Assembly (NCBI GenBank): GCA_037693485.1
Contig: CM075346.1
Coordinates: 13,483,501 to 13,547,500 of the forward strand
Direction of reading: 5' to 3'
Source: Kitagawia praeruptora
Taxonomy: Eukaryota > Streptophyta > Magnoliopsida > Apiales > Apiaceae
DNA length: 64,000 nt
The notes beneath the pieces are model-generated. The model was given only the letters and a program-made list of their open reading frames with translations, did no database searches and had not been told where the DNA came from. Positions 42,791-55,091 of the stretch are shown here, in pieces (within the stretch, counting starts at the first letter, position 1; each line of letters starts with the position of its first letter). A program made the position numbers and the translations under genes.

Positions 42791-45711
42791 AAAGAGGCGC
42801 CCAAGATATAAGATATCCCGGTAGTCAATGAATTCGAAGACGTATTTCCGCAAGATCTTCCCGGATTACCCCCAAATAGAGTAATTGAGTTCGCCATCGA
42901 GCTAACCCCGGGGACGGTGCTAGTTTCGAAGGCCCCGTACCGATTAGCCCCAGTAGAAATGAAAGAGCTAGCTAAGCAGCTACAAGAATTATTGGATAAG
43001 GGTATGATAAGACCTAGTGCGTCACCTTGGGGCGCACCCGTGTTGTTTGTTGAAAAGAAGGACGGGAGTATGAGTTTATGCATCGACTATCGAGAGTTGA
43101 ACAAGCTAACCATAAAGAACATATACCCGTTACCCAGAATAGATGACTTTTTTGACCAGCTAAAAGGTGCTGAGTATTTCTCCAAAATTGACCTGAGATC
43201 TGGATATCACCAACTGAAGATTAAACCCGAAGATATTCTAAAGACTGCCTTCCATACTAGGTATGGACATTATGAGTTCTTGGTGATGTCGTTTGGATTG
43301 ACCAACGCCCCAGCAACCTTCATGGATTTAATGAATAGAGTGTTCAAGGAGTATTTGGATCAGTTTGTTATAGTCTTTATTGATGATATTCTGATCTACT
43401 CAAAGACAGAGGAAGAACACGCCGAACATTTGAGGATAACCTTAGGAATACTCAGGAAAGAACAGTTGTACGCCAAATTCTCGAAATGTGAGTTCTGGAA
43501 AAACGAGGTACAATTTTTAGGGCACGTGGTTAATAGGGAAGGAGTGTTGGTTCACCCCTCCAAGGTAGAAGTAGTTTCAAACTGGGAACGACCAACTACT
43601 ACAACTGAGGTAAGGAGTTTCATCGGACTGGCTGGATTTTATAGAAGATTTGTTCAAGATTTTGCAAAGATCGTAGCTCCATTGACTCGACTTACCCGTA
43701 AAACTGAGAAATTTGAATGGACTAAAAAATGTGAGAAGAGTTTCCAAGAGCTAAAGAGGAGATTGTTGACGGCCCCAGTATTGGCGTTGCCTGATGGAAA
43801 AGGAGATTTTATGATTTACAGTGATGCTTCGCATAAAGGATTAGGATGCATGCTTTTGCAGCACGGTAAGGTAATCGCATATGCGTCTAGGCAACTGAAG
43901 GATTATGAGGTCCGCTACCCCATGCATGATCTAGAATTAGCAGCCATAGTCTTTGCTTTAAAGATCTGGAGGCACTACTTGTATGGAGAGAAGTGCGAGA
44001 TTTACACTGACCATAAGAGCCTCGAGTACATTTTCACTCAGAAAGAGCTTAACATGCGCCAGAGAAGATGGCTAGAGCTAATTAAGGATTATGATTGTTA
44101 GATTCGTTATCACCCGGGTAAAGCCAATGTGGTGGCTAACGCCCTTAGTAGGAAAGAGAAGCTTAAGATAATAACTTCAGAGGAAGAGTTGGTGAAAGAT
44201 CTCGAAAAGTTGGAAATTGAGATTAAGACACATGAAGAAGGTCAAGAGAAGTTGATGGAAATTCGAATCCAACCTCCATTGTTTGAAAAGATTAGATTAT
44301 GCCAAGAGCGAATGATGGAGGAAGAAAAGAACTCGACAGAGGAGATAATGAATGGAGAAGAAATTAAGTGTGAAAAAGATAAAGAAGGAATTATGATATA
44401 TATGTGGAGGATATGGATCCCAAATGAACAAGAACTGAAGGATGAGATTTTATATGAGGCACACAATTCAAGGTACGCAGTGCACCCCGGAAGTACCAAG
44501 ATGTATAGGGATTTGAAAGAGTACTACTGGTGGCCTACATGAAAAAGGACGTGACAGAATGGGTAGGTAAATGCATGACCTGCCAGCGAGTGAAAGCAGA
44601 GCACCAGAGGCCCAGTGGACTTCTACACCCCTTAGAGATTCCCGAATGGAAATGGGAACACATAGCCATGGATTTCGTAGTAGGGTTGCCAAGAACCAAA
44701 GCCAATCATGATGCCATATGGGTAATTATAGACCGACTAACGAAGTCAGCCCATTTTCTCCCGATCAACGAAAGGTATACGGTCGACAAGCTAGTGGATA
44801 ACTATTTGAAAGAGATAGTGGCGCGACATGGAGCCCCAATCGCCATAGTATCTGATCGAGATCCAAGATTTAACTCCAGGTTTTGGAGAAGCTTCCAAGA
44901 ATGTGTAGGAACCAGGTTGAACATGAGTACAGCCTACCACCCCCAGACAGACGGGCAAAGTGAAAGGACCATCCAAACCCTAGAAGATATGTTGACAGTC
45001 TGTGCTATAGACTTTAAAGGAAATTGGGATGATCACTTGCCATTAATTGAGTTCTCTTACAACAACAGTTTTCATTCAAGCATAGGGATGCCACCTTACG
45101 AGGGCCTTTATGGAAGGAAATGTTGATCTCCCTTGTATTGGGATGAAGTTGGAGAGCGAAAGATGCTTGGACCCGAAGTGGTCCAAAGAACTAAAGATGC
45201 AGTAGATTTAATCAGAGGACGGCTGGTAGCAGCCCACGATCGACAAAAGAAATATGCCGACTTAGCTCGAAAAGGAAAGGAATATGAAGTTGGAGACCTA
45301 GTGTTCTTAAAGGTATCTCCTTGGAAAGGTTTAATGAGGTTTGGGAAGAATGGAAAGCTGAGCCCTAGATATATTGGACCATTTGAGATCTTAAGACGTA
45401 TTGGGGAGCTAGCTTATGAACTGGCATTACCCCCGAACCTGCAGCAAGTACACAATGTGTTCCATGTGTCGATGCTAAGAAAGTATAATCCGGATGCCAA
45501 GCACATAGTGGAATATGAGCACGTGGACATGAAACCAGACTTGACCTATGTAGAGCAGCCTGTGGAAATCATAGACAAAAAAGATCAAGTGCTCCGAAAC
45601 AAAGTCATCAAGCTTGTCTGAGTTTTGTGGCAGAATCACAACGTAGAAGAATTAACCTGGGAGTTAGAAAGCCCGATGCAGGAAAAGTACCCCCATTTGT
45701 TTTCAAACTGA
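42791..45711 (+). pseudogene. Gypsy E pol: RT, RNase H, integrase and chromodomain, broken
   Basis: RT blocks: KAPYRLAPVEMKELAKQL, SPWGAPVLFVEKKDGS, CIDYRELN, FSKIDLRSGYHQ and the catalytic FIDDILIYS. RNase H: SDASHKGLGCML, HDLELAAIVFALKIWRHYL, YTDHKSLEY. TAG at 44099-44101, then integrase with HPGSTKMYRDL and CMTCQRVKAEHQ zinc site, the DDE residues in MDFVVGLP, SDRDPRFNS and HPQTDGQSERTIQ. A one-base loss near 44540 and TGA at 45123-45125 (probably CGA>TGA) break integrase. The C-terminus (DKKDQVLRNKVIKLV, then TGA near 45619, LTWELESPM, YPHLFSN) is a chromodomain-type tail that places the element with Tekay chromoviruses. At least five inactivating lesions are seen. Confidence 0.9.
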
Positions 45712-45729
45712 TTCCGGGACGGAATCCTT

Positions 45730-45744
45730 TTAAGGAGGGGAGAC
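45730..45744 (+). other. Gypsy E polypurine tract
   Basis: TTAAGGAGGGGAGAC directly precedes the 3' LTR start TGTAAGAACCC. Expected plus-strand primer. Confidence 0.85.
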
Positions 45745-46317
45745 TGTAAGAACCCAGATTTTTGATAGAATTAAAACTTTTATTATGTATTAATGTAGGA
45801 ATGAATAGTGGTTATGACTGCGATGTAACGACTATCTAATGAATGAATGGGATGGATTTAAATTCAAATATTTATATGTCGTGAAGAATGCTTTTGATTG
45901 ACAGCATATATTAGAATAATCCATCTCATAGGAATATAAGTTATATTAAATCCAAAGGGGAAGATTATTCTTATGTCATCCAAATCAATATATGTTATTA
46001 GTCCAGTGGTTCCGTAAAAGGGTTAAGGAACGCCCGAAAGAGGACCAGGGCATTTTAATAAATATAAGGAATAAAAGAAAGAATAAGATATGAATAGTGT
46101 TTTTGGTGGGAACGAGAATATTATTAGACGACGCTATATAGAAGTATTCAGAACGGATTTCGGAGTTCGTATTCATGATCCGGGGGCGAAATAAGTGTAT
46201 GTAAACGATATCGGATTCAGAAAAATAGCACTTTTATTTTCTCCGAGATTTCCCTGGACACTGCAAGACCTAGGGATTTAAGGAATTTAAATTCGATAAG
46301 TATTAAGAAAGATGGAG
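45745..46317 (+). repeat. Gypsy E 3' LTR, first part
   Basis: Matches 14580-15165 of the 5' LTR with scattered substitutions and a small deletion near 46275. It is interrupted at 46318 by Gypsy F, with target TGGAG (46313-46317). Confidence 0.92.
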
Positions 46318-49300
46318 TGTAATATTTGGGAATTTCGTACTCTATAAATTATATTATTTGGAGTTCAAAATATTATTCTATGCCTTAATTGATGAGTCAT
46401 TCCATGATTATATGATTATGAATATGTGTTATGAGCATAATTGCTAGAGGTGTTGATATGAATTTATATTAAAGCTACATATCTTTTAAATATTAAAATA
46501 TGATTTTTAATTCGCTTAAACATTTTTTTTTAAATTCTTGGAGTTAGTAAAATCATGAAATTTCTTGTTTTATTATCTTTATGTATTTAGAGACTTTTTA
46601 AAAATAAAAGTTTAATTTATTTTCGAATTAAAATATTTTACAAGGATTTTTCTATTTATTATCCTTTTTAAAATATTAAAACTTGTAAAATCCAAATCTT
46701 TTTATAAAACGATTTTAAAAATGTTTTAAAAATATATTGAGGAAGAGAATGGTATTTTTAAATTTATGTGTTAAAAAATTATTTTTAAATCCAAAGTATC
46801 TTGTAATTAGGATTTATTGTTACAATTCTTTTATTTAATTGAAAGTGTATCATTAAAATATATTTTAATTGTGTGAGGTGTGTGAGTGCTAGACAAAACC
46901 CACCCACCCCCTTCTCTTCTTTTTCACACGAGCAGACCCCCCCCCCCCGGTGTGTTCATCTCTCTCAAAAACCTCCCAAAATTCTCTCCATCTCCATTGA
47001 ACCTCAAGCTCAATCCAAGGTGATTTCTCCATTAAAACTCAAAGTCCTATATATAAAAATACTCCTCTTGTCATCCTCTACAACCACATGTCTTTGAATT
47101 TCAATTTCCTTCACTTTTCAAATTAGGGTTTTCGAAAATCAAGCATCAAAGGTAAGTTTTGTGGGTGTTTATGATTGGGTATACTCCTTGGTAGAGACCC
47201 ACGAATTTTCGGGCTCTCCGGAGAACCCCAAACCTTCGGCCATGATCGAAAGTGAGCCAAGGGTTTGCATGCAAGTATTGATTTATTGATTTTATGTGAT
47301 TACCATGTTATATATGATTGCATGTAAGTTTTTATAACTTTATAAGTTGATTTAGATGATGGGTTTGAGTTTTTATAAGTTTACAAGGTGTGGGTATGTG
47401 TGTATTGTAAATTGATGTTTGTTAGAAAGTGTAAATTAAAAAGGGTTTGTGATTTTGATGATTATATGTTATGAAATTTGATGGGTTAAGTTTGTAATTT
47501 GATTTTTATGTGAATTTGCAAGTTAGTGATGATGGGTTGTGATAATTTTGATTTGTTGTTCAAAATATGGGTGTAAGCATGTGTGTAAGAAATTGTGAGG
47601 GTTTTGTGTGTGTGTTGGTGATGATGAGAGGGAGGCCAAGAGAGAGATTGAGAGGAAGAGAGAGAGGCCGAGAGGGAGAAGAGAAGAGAGGGAGAGGGAG
47701 AGGGAGAAGCCGAGAGAGAGATTGGGAAGGAGAGAGAGGCCGAGAGGCCGAGAGAGAGGGAGAAAGAGAGAGCCGAGAGGAAGAGAGGAGAGATTGTGGT
47801 GAGGGTGTGATTTGTTAATGTTGATTACTTGAATCATTTATGTGTTACTTGATTTAATTGTTTACATGATTATTTGTTATGTGAATTTGGATATTGGATT
47901 GTATAGTTGTAAGTAAGTCATCTTGAGGATATTAATTTGGTTATGAAATTGCTTGGTTGAGGTTTATAAGTTGATTAGCAATGGAGTGGTATGTATTATG
48001 ATGTATTGTAATTGCTTGGGGCCGGTTATAATCCGGTATGGTATGACGATTATACAAAGGAGATGCCGCCGAAATTTCTAAAAAATTTATAAGTATGATT
48101 TTCAAAACCTTAAGGCATGTCTCTAATGTAAATCGTGATATCATTTATAGTATGCATATGTTATACTACCTTACGTGCTATGTGCTTTGTGTGACTTGCA
48201 TGTATATAAAAATATATGTGTATATAGTTATAAAGTTATCGATGGGGCGTTAGCATTATTAGGATTGTCTTGTGGTATGTGAACAAAAGAGGGGAAAATA
48301 AGATATTTTTTATATTATTATTGGTCCGAGTAGGAGGTCTGGCAAGGAGCCAATCGAAGAGGACGCTATCTAGTGCAATCTCATGATTTAAGGCAAGTGT
48401 ACTATCCTACCTTGTTGTTACCATATGATAAATGCCATGAGATATCGAATTGTTAATTTGTCACAAACTAGTACCATGTTCTTTTCGACCTTATCATTGT
48501 CATATACCTTGTGATTGATTTCATATCCCTTGAACTTGACTTGACTTATTAATCGATGACCATATTACTTAAAACCTTTTGTGCTTTCTTGAATTCTTGA
48601 ATCCTTGAAACCATTATCTAAATACCCTCTTGCATGATGAATTCATTTTTCCACCTTAAAACACTTATTGATTCTTGATTTATTTTCTTGACTTAACCAA
48701 AATACTAAACAGAATCCCAACTCCCAAGAATCCAAAATGATTGACTTTTCTTCACTTTGCCTTGTCATTTATTCGAAATCCGAGAATCTTATTCTTGTTG
48801 ATAAACAACTTGATATAACATTGTTATTCTTGTTTCTTTGAGATGAATTGAATTTGACAGACTCTGTTTGACCTAAATGGAATTGGATGGAATGTTACTT
48901 TGACCGAGGCGCCGGTCCAAATTATATTATTATTATAGGCCAATGTGTGCCTGGGATCCCCTTATATTTGATGAACACCGTATTGGATATACGGGTTCGG
49001 AGCTCTGGCGTGGGCTGATCACCCAGCTTTGCTCGTAGCGTCTTATCAGATATTCCAATTCCTACTCATTTTATTTTGACATTGATTCAGTTGATACCTT
49101 TCATTTGCAGATTGATATATCTTGCTTTACATTTGATTATTTTGTCAGTCTTATATTGTTGGTTTATGCACTTGCTGAGCAATTGGCTCAATTATTTTAT
49201 TTCCTTAACCTTTAAGTGAAACTCGAATATGGTAAGGACTCTTGAGACTGCGCGTAAGAATTGTGGTGGATCCGGTATAGCCTATAGGAGGAAGTTCCAG

Positions 49301-49544
49301 GTAGAAGGGAGAGACGATCTTATGGATTCTATTTTGCTAGAACTTTGAACTCAGTCTGTAATAAATTCTGAACTTAGAATTATTTGGCTTGTAATAATGA
49401 AATTGTTTTGAATTGGTAGTTTATATTGTTTCAAACTCTTACCTGTTGGCGATCTAGGCGTGGGATTGGTAATGTGTAATTAATTAATATGCATGCTTTA
49501 CCATTATCTAGTTAATTTTGATTAAGGGATTTGGGGTCGTCACA
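46318..49544 (+). repeat. Gypsy F 5' LTR
   Basis: 3,227 bp. Notable parts are a C12 run (46937-46948), a strongly purine-biased GAGAGGCCGAGAG-rich tract (47628-47800), and a short basic ATG ORF near the end. ORFs of 60-84 aa across the purine tract (Arg/Glu/Gly only) are repeat artefacts. It ends GGGGTCGTCACA before the PBS. Confidence 0.93.
49229..49300 (+). CDS. Candidate LTR-encoded first exon of Gypsy F
   Basis: ATG 49229 opens MVRTLETARKN and runs 24 codons to CAG|GTAGAA, a donor-like site in phase 0. Unspliced the ORF continues 15 more codons. The 3' LTR retains the same ORF and donor (from about 56937). Residues M-x-R-x3-T-x-R-K align with MARIRRTRRKK in Gypsy E. A second possible donor, ATG|GTAAGG, lies at the start itself. 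Function unknown; the exon reading is inference. Confidence 0.38.
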
Positions 49545-49548
49545 GGTT

Positions 49549-49560
49549 TGGTATCAGAGC
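49549..49560 (+). other. Gypsy F primer-binding site
   Basis: TGGTATCAGAGC, four bases after the LTR end, complementary to initiator-Met tRNA. Confidence 0.9.
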
Positions 49561-49778
49561 CACAGGTTTGAGTCACTAAACAATATAGGTTTAGGTAACA
49601 AGATAGATCACATTTTTAATAATCACTTAGGATTAAAATAGAAACTCACTTAGAATGTAAATAGCATGATATTTATAAAAGAGTAGGATTGATTGACCTC
49701 TATTATCGAGAGTGTTTAAGTATTATGTTTCTAAGTTATATCTGACGCTTTATATATATATATATATATTATTGGCAG

Positions 49779-50111
49779 CGACAGCGGGCACCAGGACCTT
49801 CAGCTCCACCCCCTGCAGATCTTCCAGCTACTGTACCCTTGTCTGTTTACCAGGAGTTGCTTAGGGAGTGTGATCACCTTTATGGTGAGAATACTAAGCT
49901 TCAGAGGAGGATTGACGTGCTGTTCGATGATAAGGGTAAGATTCGCGAGAACCATGACGGAACCCTTACCTCTAGGCTTCAGGTACTTACCCGAATGGCT
50001 AACGAGCGGCTTCGTGAGATGGCACCTCATAGCGATTGGGATAGTCATACGATGGTTCTGATGATGATGGATGAGCTCCAGCGCGTGATCAACAAGTTGC
50101 AAGAGGACTAG
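49779..50111 (+). CDS. Gypsy F upstream accessory ORF (about 110 codons)
   Basis: The frame begins after ATTATTGGCAG, an acceptor-like site, with the previous in-frame stop at 49743-49745. Its first ATG is only at codon 73, so it cannot start by itself without losing most of its length. It opens with a Pro/Ala-rich stretch (APGPSAPPPADLP), then a leucine-rich coiled-coil-like segment (SVYQELLRECDHLYGENTKL) and ends DELQRVINKLQED. Gypsy E has a longer counterpart at the same place. The reading phase matches the donor at 49300, giving a 478-bp intron across the PBS. Unlike gag-pol, this ORF has no internal stop. Confidence 0.5.
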   Translation, partial: RQRAPGPSAPPPADLPATVPLSVYQELLRECDHLYGENTKLQRRIDVLFDDKGKIRENHDGTLTSRLQVLTRMANERLREMAPHSDWDSHTMVLMMMDELQRVINKLQED

Positions 50112-50446
50112 TTTTATGCTTTGGGTTTTGTGAGATGGCGTATAGTATAGCCATATTATTATCAAACTTGTGTTGTTAGACTTTATCGTACTTTCAGTTT
50201 CCGGTATTTCGAACTTTATGTTGGTTGGTATTTTGAACTTTCGGATTTTGGGATATCGATGGATGTCATCGGTATTGTTATCGTTTAATTATTATCGTTT
50301 TCCCTTATCGTATTATTCAGCCACGTGAGATTGTTTAAATTTTAGGTCGTACTTATGCCATATTAGAATTGTTAGACTATATTATGCCATGTTGCGGATA
50401 GATGTATGCTTGTGGATATATAGATGATTGTTTAATATTCAGAAGG
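50112..50446 (+). other. Gypsy F leader before gag
   Basis: AT-rich and noncoding; ends TTTAATATTCAG, four bases before the gag ATG, an acceptor-like sequence parallel to that of Gypsy E. Confidence 0.5.
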
Positions 50447-53400
50447 ATGCCTCCAAGAAGGAGTAATACTAGAGCTAATCAAAATAGGAATCAAGATGAT
50501 CAAAATAGAGATGATAATCAAGGCAATATGGATATGGCCCAACTTTTGGGACTTTTCCAACAGCAGACGGCTACGTTGGCACAGCAGCAGCAGTTACTCC
50601 AGCAACAACATCAACAGTTACAACAGCAACAAGGATAGCAACAACCAGCCCAACTTGTGGTAACTTTTAAATCTTTTCAGGCTGTGAAACCCCCAGACTT
50701 CCAAGGAACAAAAGATCCAGTTTAAGCCCAGATATGGCTTAAGGAAATGGAGAAGGCCTTCGCACTGGTGAAGGTTAGTGATGAGCAGAAAGTAGAGTTT
50801 GCTAGCTATTTTCTAAAAGGTGAATCTAACTATTGGTGGGAGTCAGCTAAGGCCCTAGAAGCAATAGAAGTGATCCCGTGGGATAGATTTAAAAGGATTT
50901 TTCTGGAGAAGTATTTTCTTAGGTATATGCAGAATCAGATGGAGTTAAAGTTCTTTAATCTTAAGCAGGAGAATATGAGTATTGATGAATATGAGAAGAA
51001 GTTTACTGAATTAGCAAGGTTTGTAGGAGATTATGTGGATAAAGATGAGAAAAGAGTGAAGAGGTTTCAACAAGGATTGAAGCCATGGTTAAGAAGCAGA
51101 ATTGCAGCTTTTGAGATAAACACATATGCAGAAGTGGTTCAGAAGGCAATGATAATAGAAGGTGAGAGTGATCAGAATCAGAAGGAAAGGGGCAACTTAA
51201 AGAGGAAAGTGGAAGCAATAGAAAGGAATCAGGATCAAGGAAAGTCAACAAATCAAATGGATAAAAAGCCCGGATTTCAGAACCAGGGAAGAAATTTTAA
51301 AAGAAATGTGTCCAGAAATAGAAATTCAGAAACCCTTCCTCAGAACCCCAATCAACCAAGATTTCCCCGACCATCTATACCAGAGTGCAAGGCATGTTCT
51401 AAGAGGCATACCGGAGCGTGTGTGAAAGCAGATATGGTTTGTTTCAAGTGTAATCAGAAAGGTCATTATGCTAATGAGTGCCGAAATTCAAAATCGAGTG
51501 TGACTTGTTACAAGTGTGGTAAGGTGGGACACATGGCTCGAGAGTGCAGATAGCCTGTTCCAAACAACAACTTGATGAGATTGACTACCTCTACCCCAAT
51601 GAACCAAATGGCAACTTCTCAGATTCCAACTCAGATTCTAAGTCCACATGTACTTCAGCAAGTTCCAACTCTTCAAGCTCCAAGTTATCAAGCTTTAGCC
51701 TATCCAATTCATGCCCGGACCTTCAACATGAACATGAACGACACAGTAAGAAGCTCGGATGTAGTGGCAGGTACGCTTTTCGTGAATGCCACTAGTGCAA
51801 AAGTGTTAATTGATTCGGGTGCTACTAGATCGTTTGTCTCTAAAGATTTTGTGAATAAGTTGAAGTGTGATACTCGTATGTTAAGAGAAGCTTTGAATAT
51901 TGTGTTAGCTAATCAGGATCAGATACCAGTAGATAAAGTATATTCACCAGGTGCAGTAGAGATTTCAGGATATCTTTTTCCCGTCACCCTGATACCTTTT
52001 CAATTAAGAGATTTTGACATAATTTTAGGAATGGATTGGCTTGCCGAGTATGATGTGCATATTGATTGTAAGAGTAAGAGAGTTACGTTGAGATCTCCAG
52101 AAGGCGATAGAGTTATCTTTAAGGGGCGTAGGCAGGCTAGTACGTTTCTTACCATGATGCAAACCAAGAGATTGTTAAGGAAAGGATGTGAGGCTTATCT
52201 TGCTTATGTGATAGACAAGAGTCGAGAAGAAGTGAAATTAGAGGATATCCCAGTAGTTAATGAGTTTCCAGATGTTTTTCCCGAAGAACTACCCGGATTA
52301 CCTCCAGATCGTCAGATTGAGTTCGCGATTGACTTAGCACCAGGGACTGAACCTATTTCCAAAGCTCCATACAGAATGGCACCGTCGAAAATGAAGGAAC
52401 TCGCCAGTCAACTTCAGGATTTATTGAACAAAGGAGTTATAAGACCAAGTGTATCACCCTGGGGAGCGCCAGTATTGTTCGTAAAGAAGAAAGATGGAAG
52501 TATGAGACTTTGTATTGATTATCGGGAGTTGAATAAGTTGACTATCAAGAATAGATACCCATTACCGCGAATCGATGATTTGTTTGACCAGTTGAAAGGA
52601 GCGACATGTTTTTCGAAGATAAATCTAAGATCAGGATATCACCAGTTGAAAATTAAGCCAGAGGATATACCGAAGACTGCTTTTCGAACGAGGCATGGTC
52701 ACTACGAATTTTTGGTTATGGCTTTTGGATTGACGAACGCACCGGCAGCATTTATGGATTTGATGAACCGAGTGTTTAAGAAATTTTTGGATAAGTTTGT
52801 GATAGTCTTCATCGACGATATTTTGATATACTCCAAGACGGAAGCAGAACATGCAGAGCATTTAAGGATAGCATTGGAGATATTGAGAAAGGAAAGTTGT
52901 ATGCCAAGTTTTCTAAGTGTGAGTTTTGGTTGAAGGAAGTCCAATTTTTGGGACATATTGTGAGTAAAGAAGGAATTTGAGTTGACCCAGCAAAGATTGA
53001 AGCAGTTGTGAATTGGGAAAGACCAAGGACACCGATAGAAGTAAGAAGTTTTATGGGACTAGCAAGATATTATCGCAGATTTGTTAAGGATTTTTCTAAG
53101 ATTGCGGTACCATTGACTAAGTTGACGCGGAAGAATGAAAAGTTTGAATGGACTGATAAGTGTGAAAAGAATTTTCAATAGCTTAAACAAAGGTTAGTAA
53201 CTGCTCCAGTGTTAGCATTGCCAGATGATAAAGGAGAGTTTGTAATCTATAGTGACGCTTCTCATAAGGGCTTAGGGTGTATGTTGATGCAGCATGGAAA
53301 GGTGATTGCGTACGCTTCAAGGCAACTGAAACCTCATGAACAGAGATACCCTACCCATGACCTCGAGCATAAGAGCCTAAAGTACATTTTTACTCAGAAG

Positions 53401-55053
53401 GAACTCAACATGAGACAGAGAAGATGGTTAGAGTTGATAAAGGATTATGATTGTACCATTAGTTATCACCCCGAAAAGGCGAATGTCGTAGCTGATGCGT
53501 TGAGCAGGAAGGAAAGGTTGAACACGTTGACAATGACTCAAGAATTGTTTAGAGAGTTTGAGAGGTTAGAAATTGAAGTTTGTGAGACAGAGATGCCAAC
53601 AGAGCAAATCTACACCATGACATTTCAACCAGCATTATTGGACAAAATTCGGAAATGCCAAGAAGAAGTGATGAATCAGAAATTGAATGAATTGACCGGA
53701 GAAGAAATTTGCACGCAGAAATATAAGCAAGGTATTTTAAGATTTTCCTCAAGAATATGGATTCCTGATGTGAAGGAGTTAAAAGAAGAGTTGTTATGTG
53801 ATGCCCATAGTTCTAAGTTTTCGTTACATCCTGGAAGCACGAAAATGTATCAAGATTTGAAGAAGAACTTTTGGTGGCCAGACATGAAAAGAGAAATTGC
53901 TGAGTGGGTAAGTCGTTGTTATGCATGCCAAAGATTGAAAGCGGAACATCAAAGACCAAGTGGATTGATTCAACCAATGAAAATACCTGAGTGGAAGTGG
54001 GAGCACATTGCAATGGATTTTGTAGTAGGTCTACCAAGATCGAAGGCTAATCACGATGCTATTTGGGTTATAGTTGACCGATTGACGAAATCAGCTCATT
54101 TCTTGCCGATTAACGAAAGATTTTCGCTAGACAAGTTGGTGCATTTGTATTTGAAAGAGATTGTGACTCGTCATGGAGTTCCAGTATCTATAGGATCTGA
54201 CAGAGATCCCCGCTTTAACTCAAGATTTTGGAGATAGTTTCGAGAACATCTCGGGACACAACTCAGAATGAGCACTTCTTATCATCCCCAGACAGATGGT
54301 CAGAGCGAAAGGACGATTCAGACAATTGAAGACATGCTTAGAGTTTGTGCAATAGATTTTAAAGGCAATTGGGACGAGCATCTACCTTTGGTGGAATTTT
54401 CTTACAACAACAGCTATCATGCTAGTATCGGAATGCCTCCATATGAAGCTCTCTATGGAAAGAAGTGTAGATCTCCTGTGTGTTGGGAAGAAGTTGGTGA
54501 GCGAAAGATAGTAGGACTAGAATTCATTCAACAGACGAAAGAGATAGTGGAACTAATTCAGAAAAGATTACGAGCTGCTCAAGACAGACAGAGAAAGTAT
54601 GCAAATCCAGCAAGAAAGAAAGTAGATTTTGAAGTAGGAGATCCAGTATTGTTAAAAGTTTCGCCATGGAAAGGATTAACCAGATTTGGGAAGAAAGGAA
54701 AGTTAAGTCCAAGATTTGTATGACCTTTTGAGATTTTACGACACGTGGGCAAAGTAGCTTATGAATTAGCTTTACCGCCTCAGATGCAGCATATTCATAA
54801 TGTTTTTCTTGTATCGATGCTTAAGAAGTTTCATCCTGACACTAAGTGTGTGATAGAATATGAACCAGTAGAAATTCAGCCAGATTTGTATTATGTAGAG
54901 CGGCCGATCAGAATAGAAGATCGTAGAGAGAAAGTGCTTAGAAATAAATCAGTTGTGTTAGTTAAATTTTTGTGGAGGAATCCTAGGGTTGAAGAGTCAA
55001 CCTGGGAGTTAGAAAGTGATATGTTAGAACAGTACCCTCATTTGTTTACATAG
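50447..55053 (+). pseudogene. Gypsy F gag-protease-pol with chromodomain, broken
   Basis: Starts MPPRRSNTRANQN. Gag has a poly-Gln coiled segment, then TAG at 50636-50638 and TAA near 50725, the core (NYWWESAKAL, RFKRIFLEKYF), and CKACSKRHTGAC, CFKCNQKGHYANEC and CYKCGKVGHMAREC knuckles; TAG at 51551-51553. Protease: VLIDSGATRSFVS. RT: KAPYRMAPSKMKELASQL, INLRSGYHQ, FIDDILIYS; a frameshift near 52890, TGA at 52978-52980 and TAG near 53179 follow. RNase H lacks about 25 codons between HDLE and HKSLKY, in frame, removing conserved residues present in Gypsy E. Integrase: HPGSTKMYQDL, CYACQRLKAEHQ, MDFVVGLP, SDRDPRFNS, TAG at 54235-54237, HPQTDGQSERTIQ. TGA at 54721-54723 precedes the chromodomain-like tail (YVERPIRIEDRREKVLRNKS, STWELESDM). 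Clearly dead. Confidence 0.92.
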
Positions 55054-55074
55054 CTGATTCTGGGGACAGAATCC

Positions 55075-55091
55075 TTTTAAGGGGGGAAGGA
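55075..55091 (+). other. Gypsy F polypurine tract
   Basis: TTAAGGGGGGAAGGA immediately precedes the 3' LTR start TGTAATATC. Confidence 0.85.

Noticed and set aside
47567..47818. Arg/Glu/Gly-rich ORFs over the purine tract, repeated at 56269-56492
   Set aside because: They only translate a GA-rich low-complexity tract in two frames at once; no conserved start or codon pattern.
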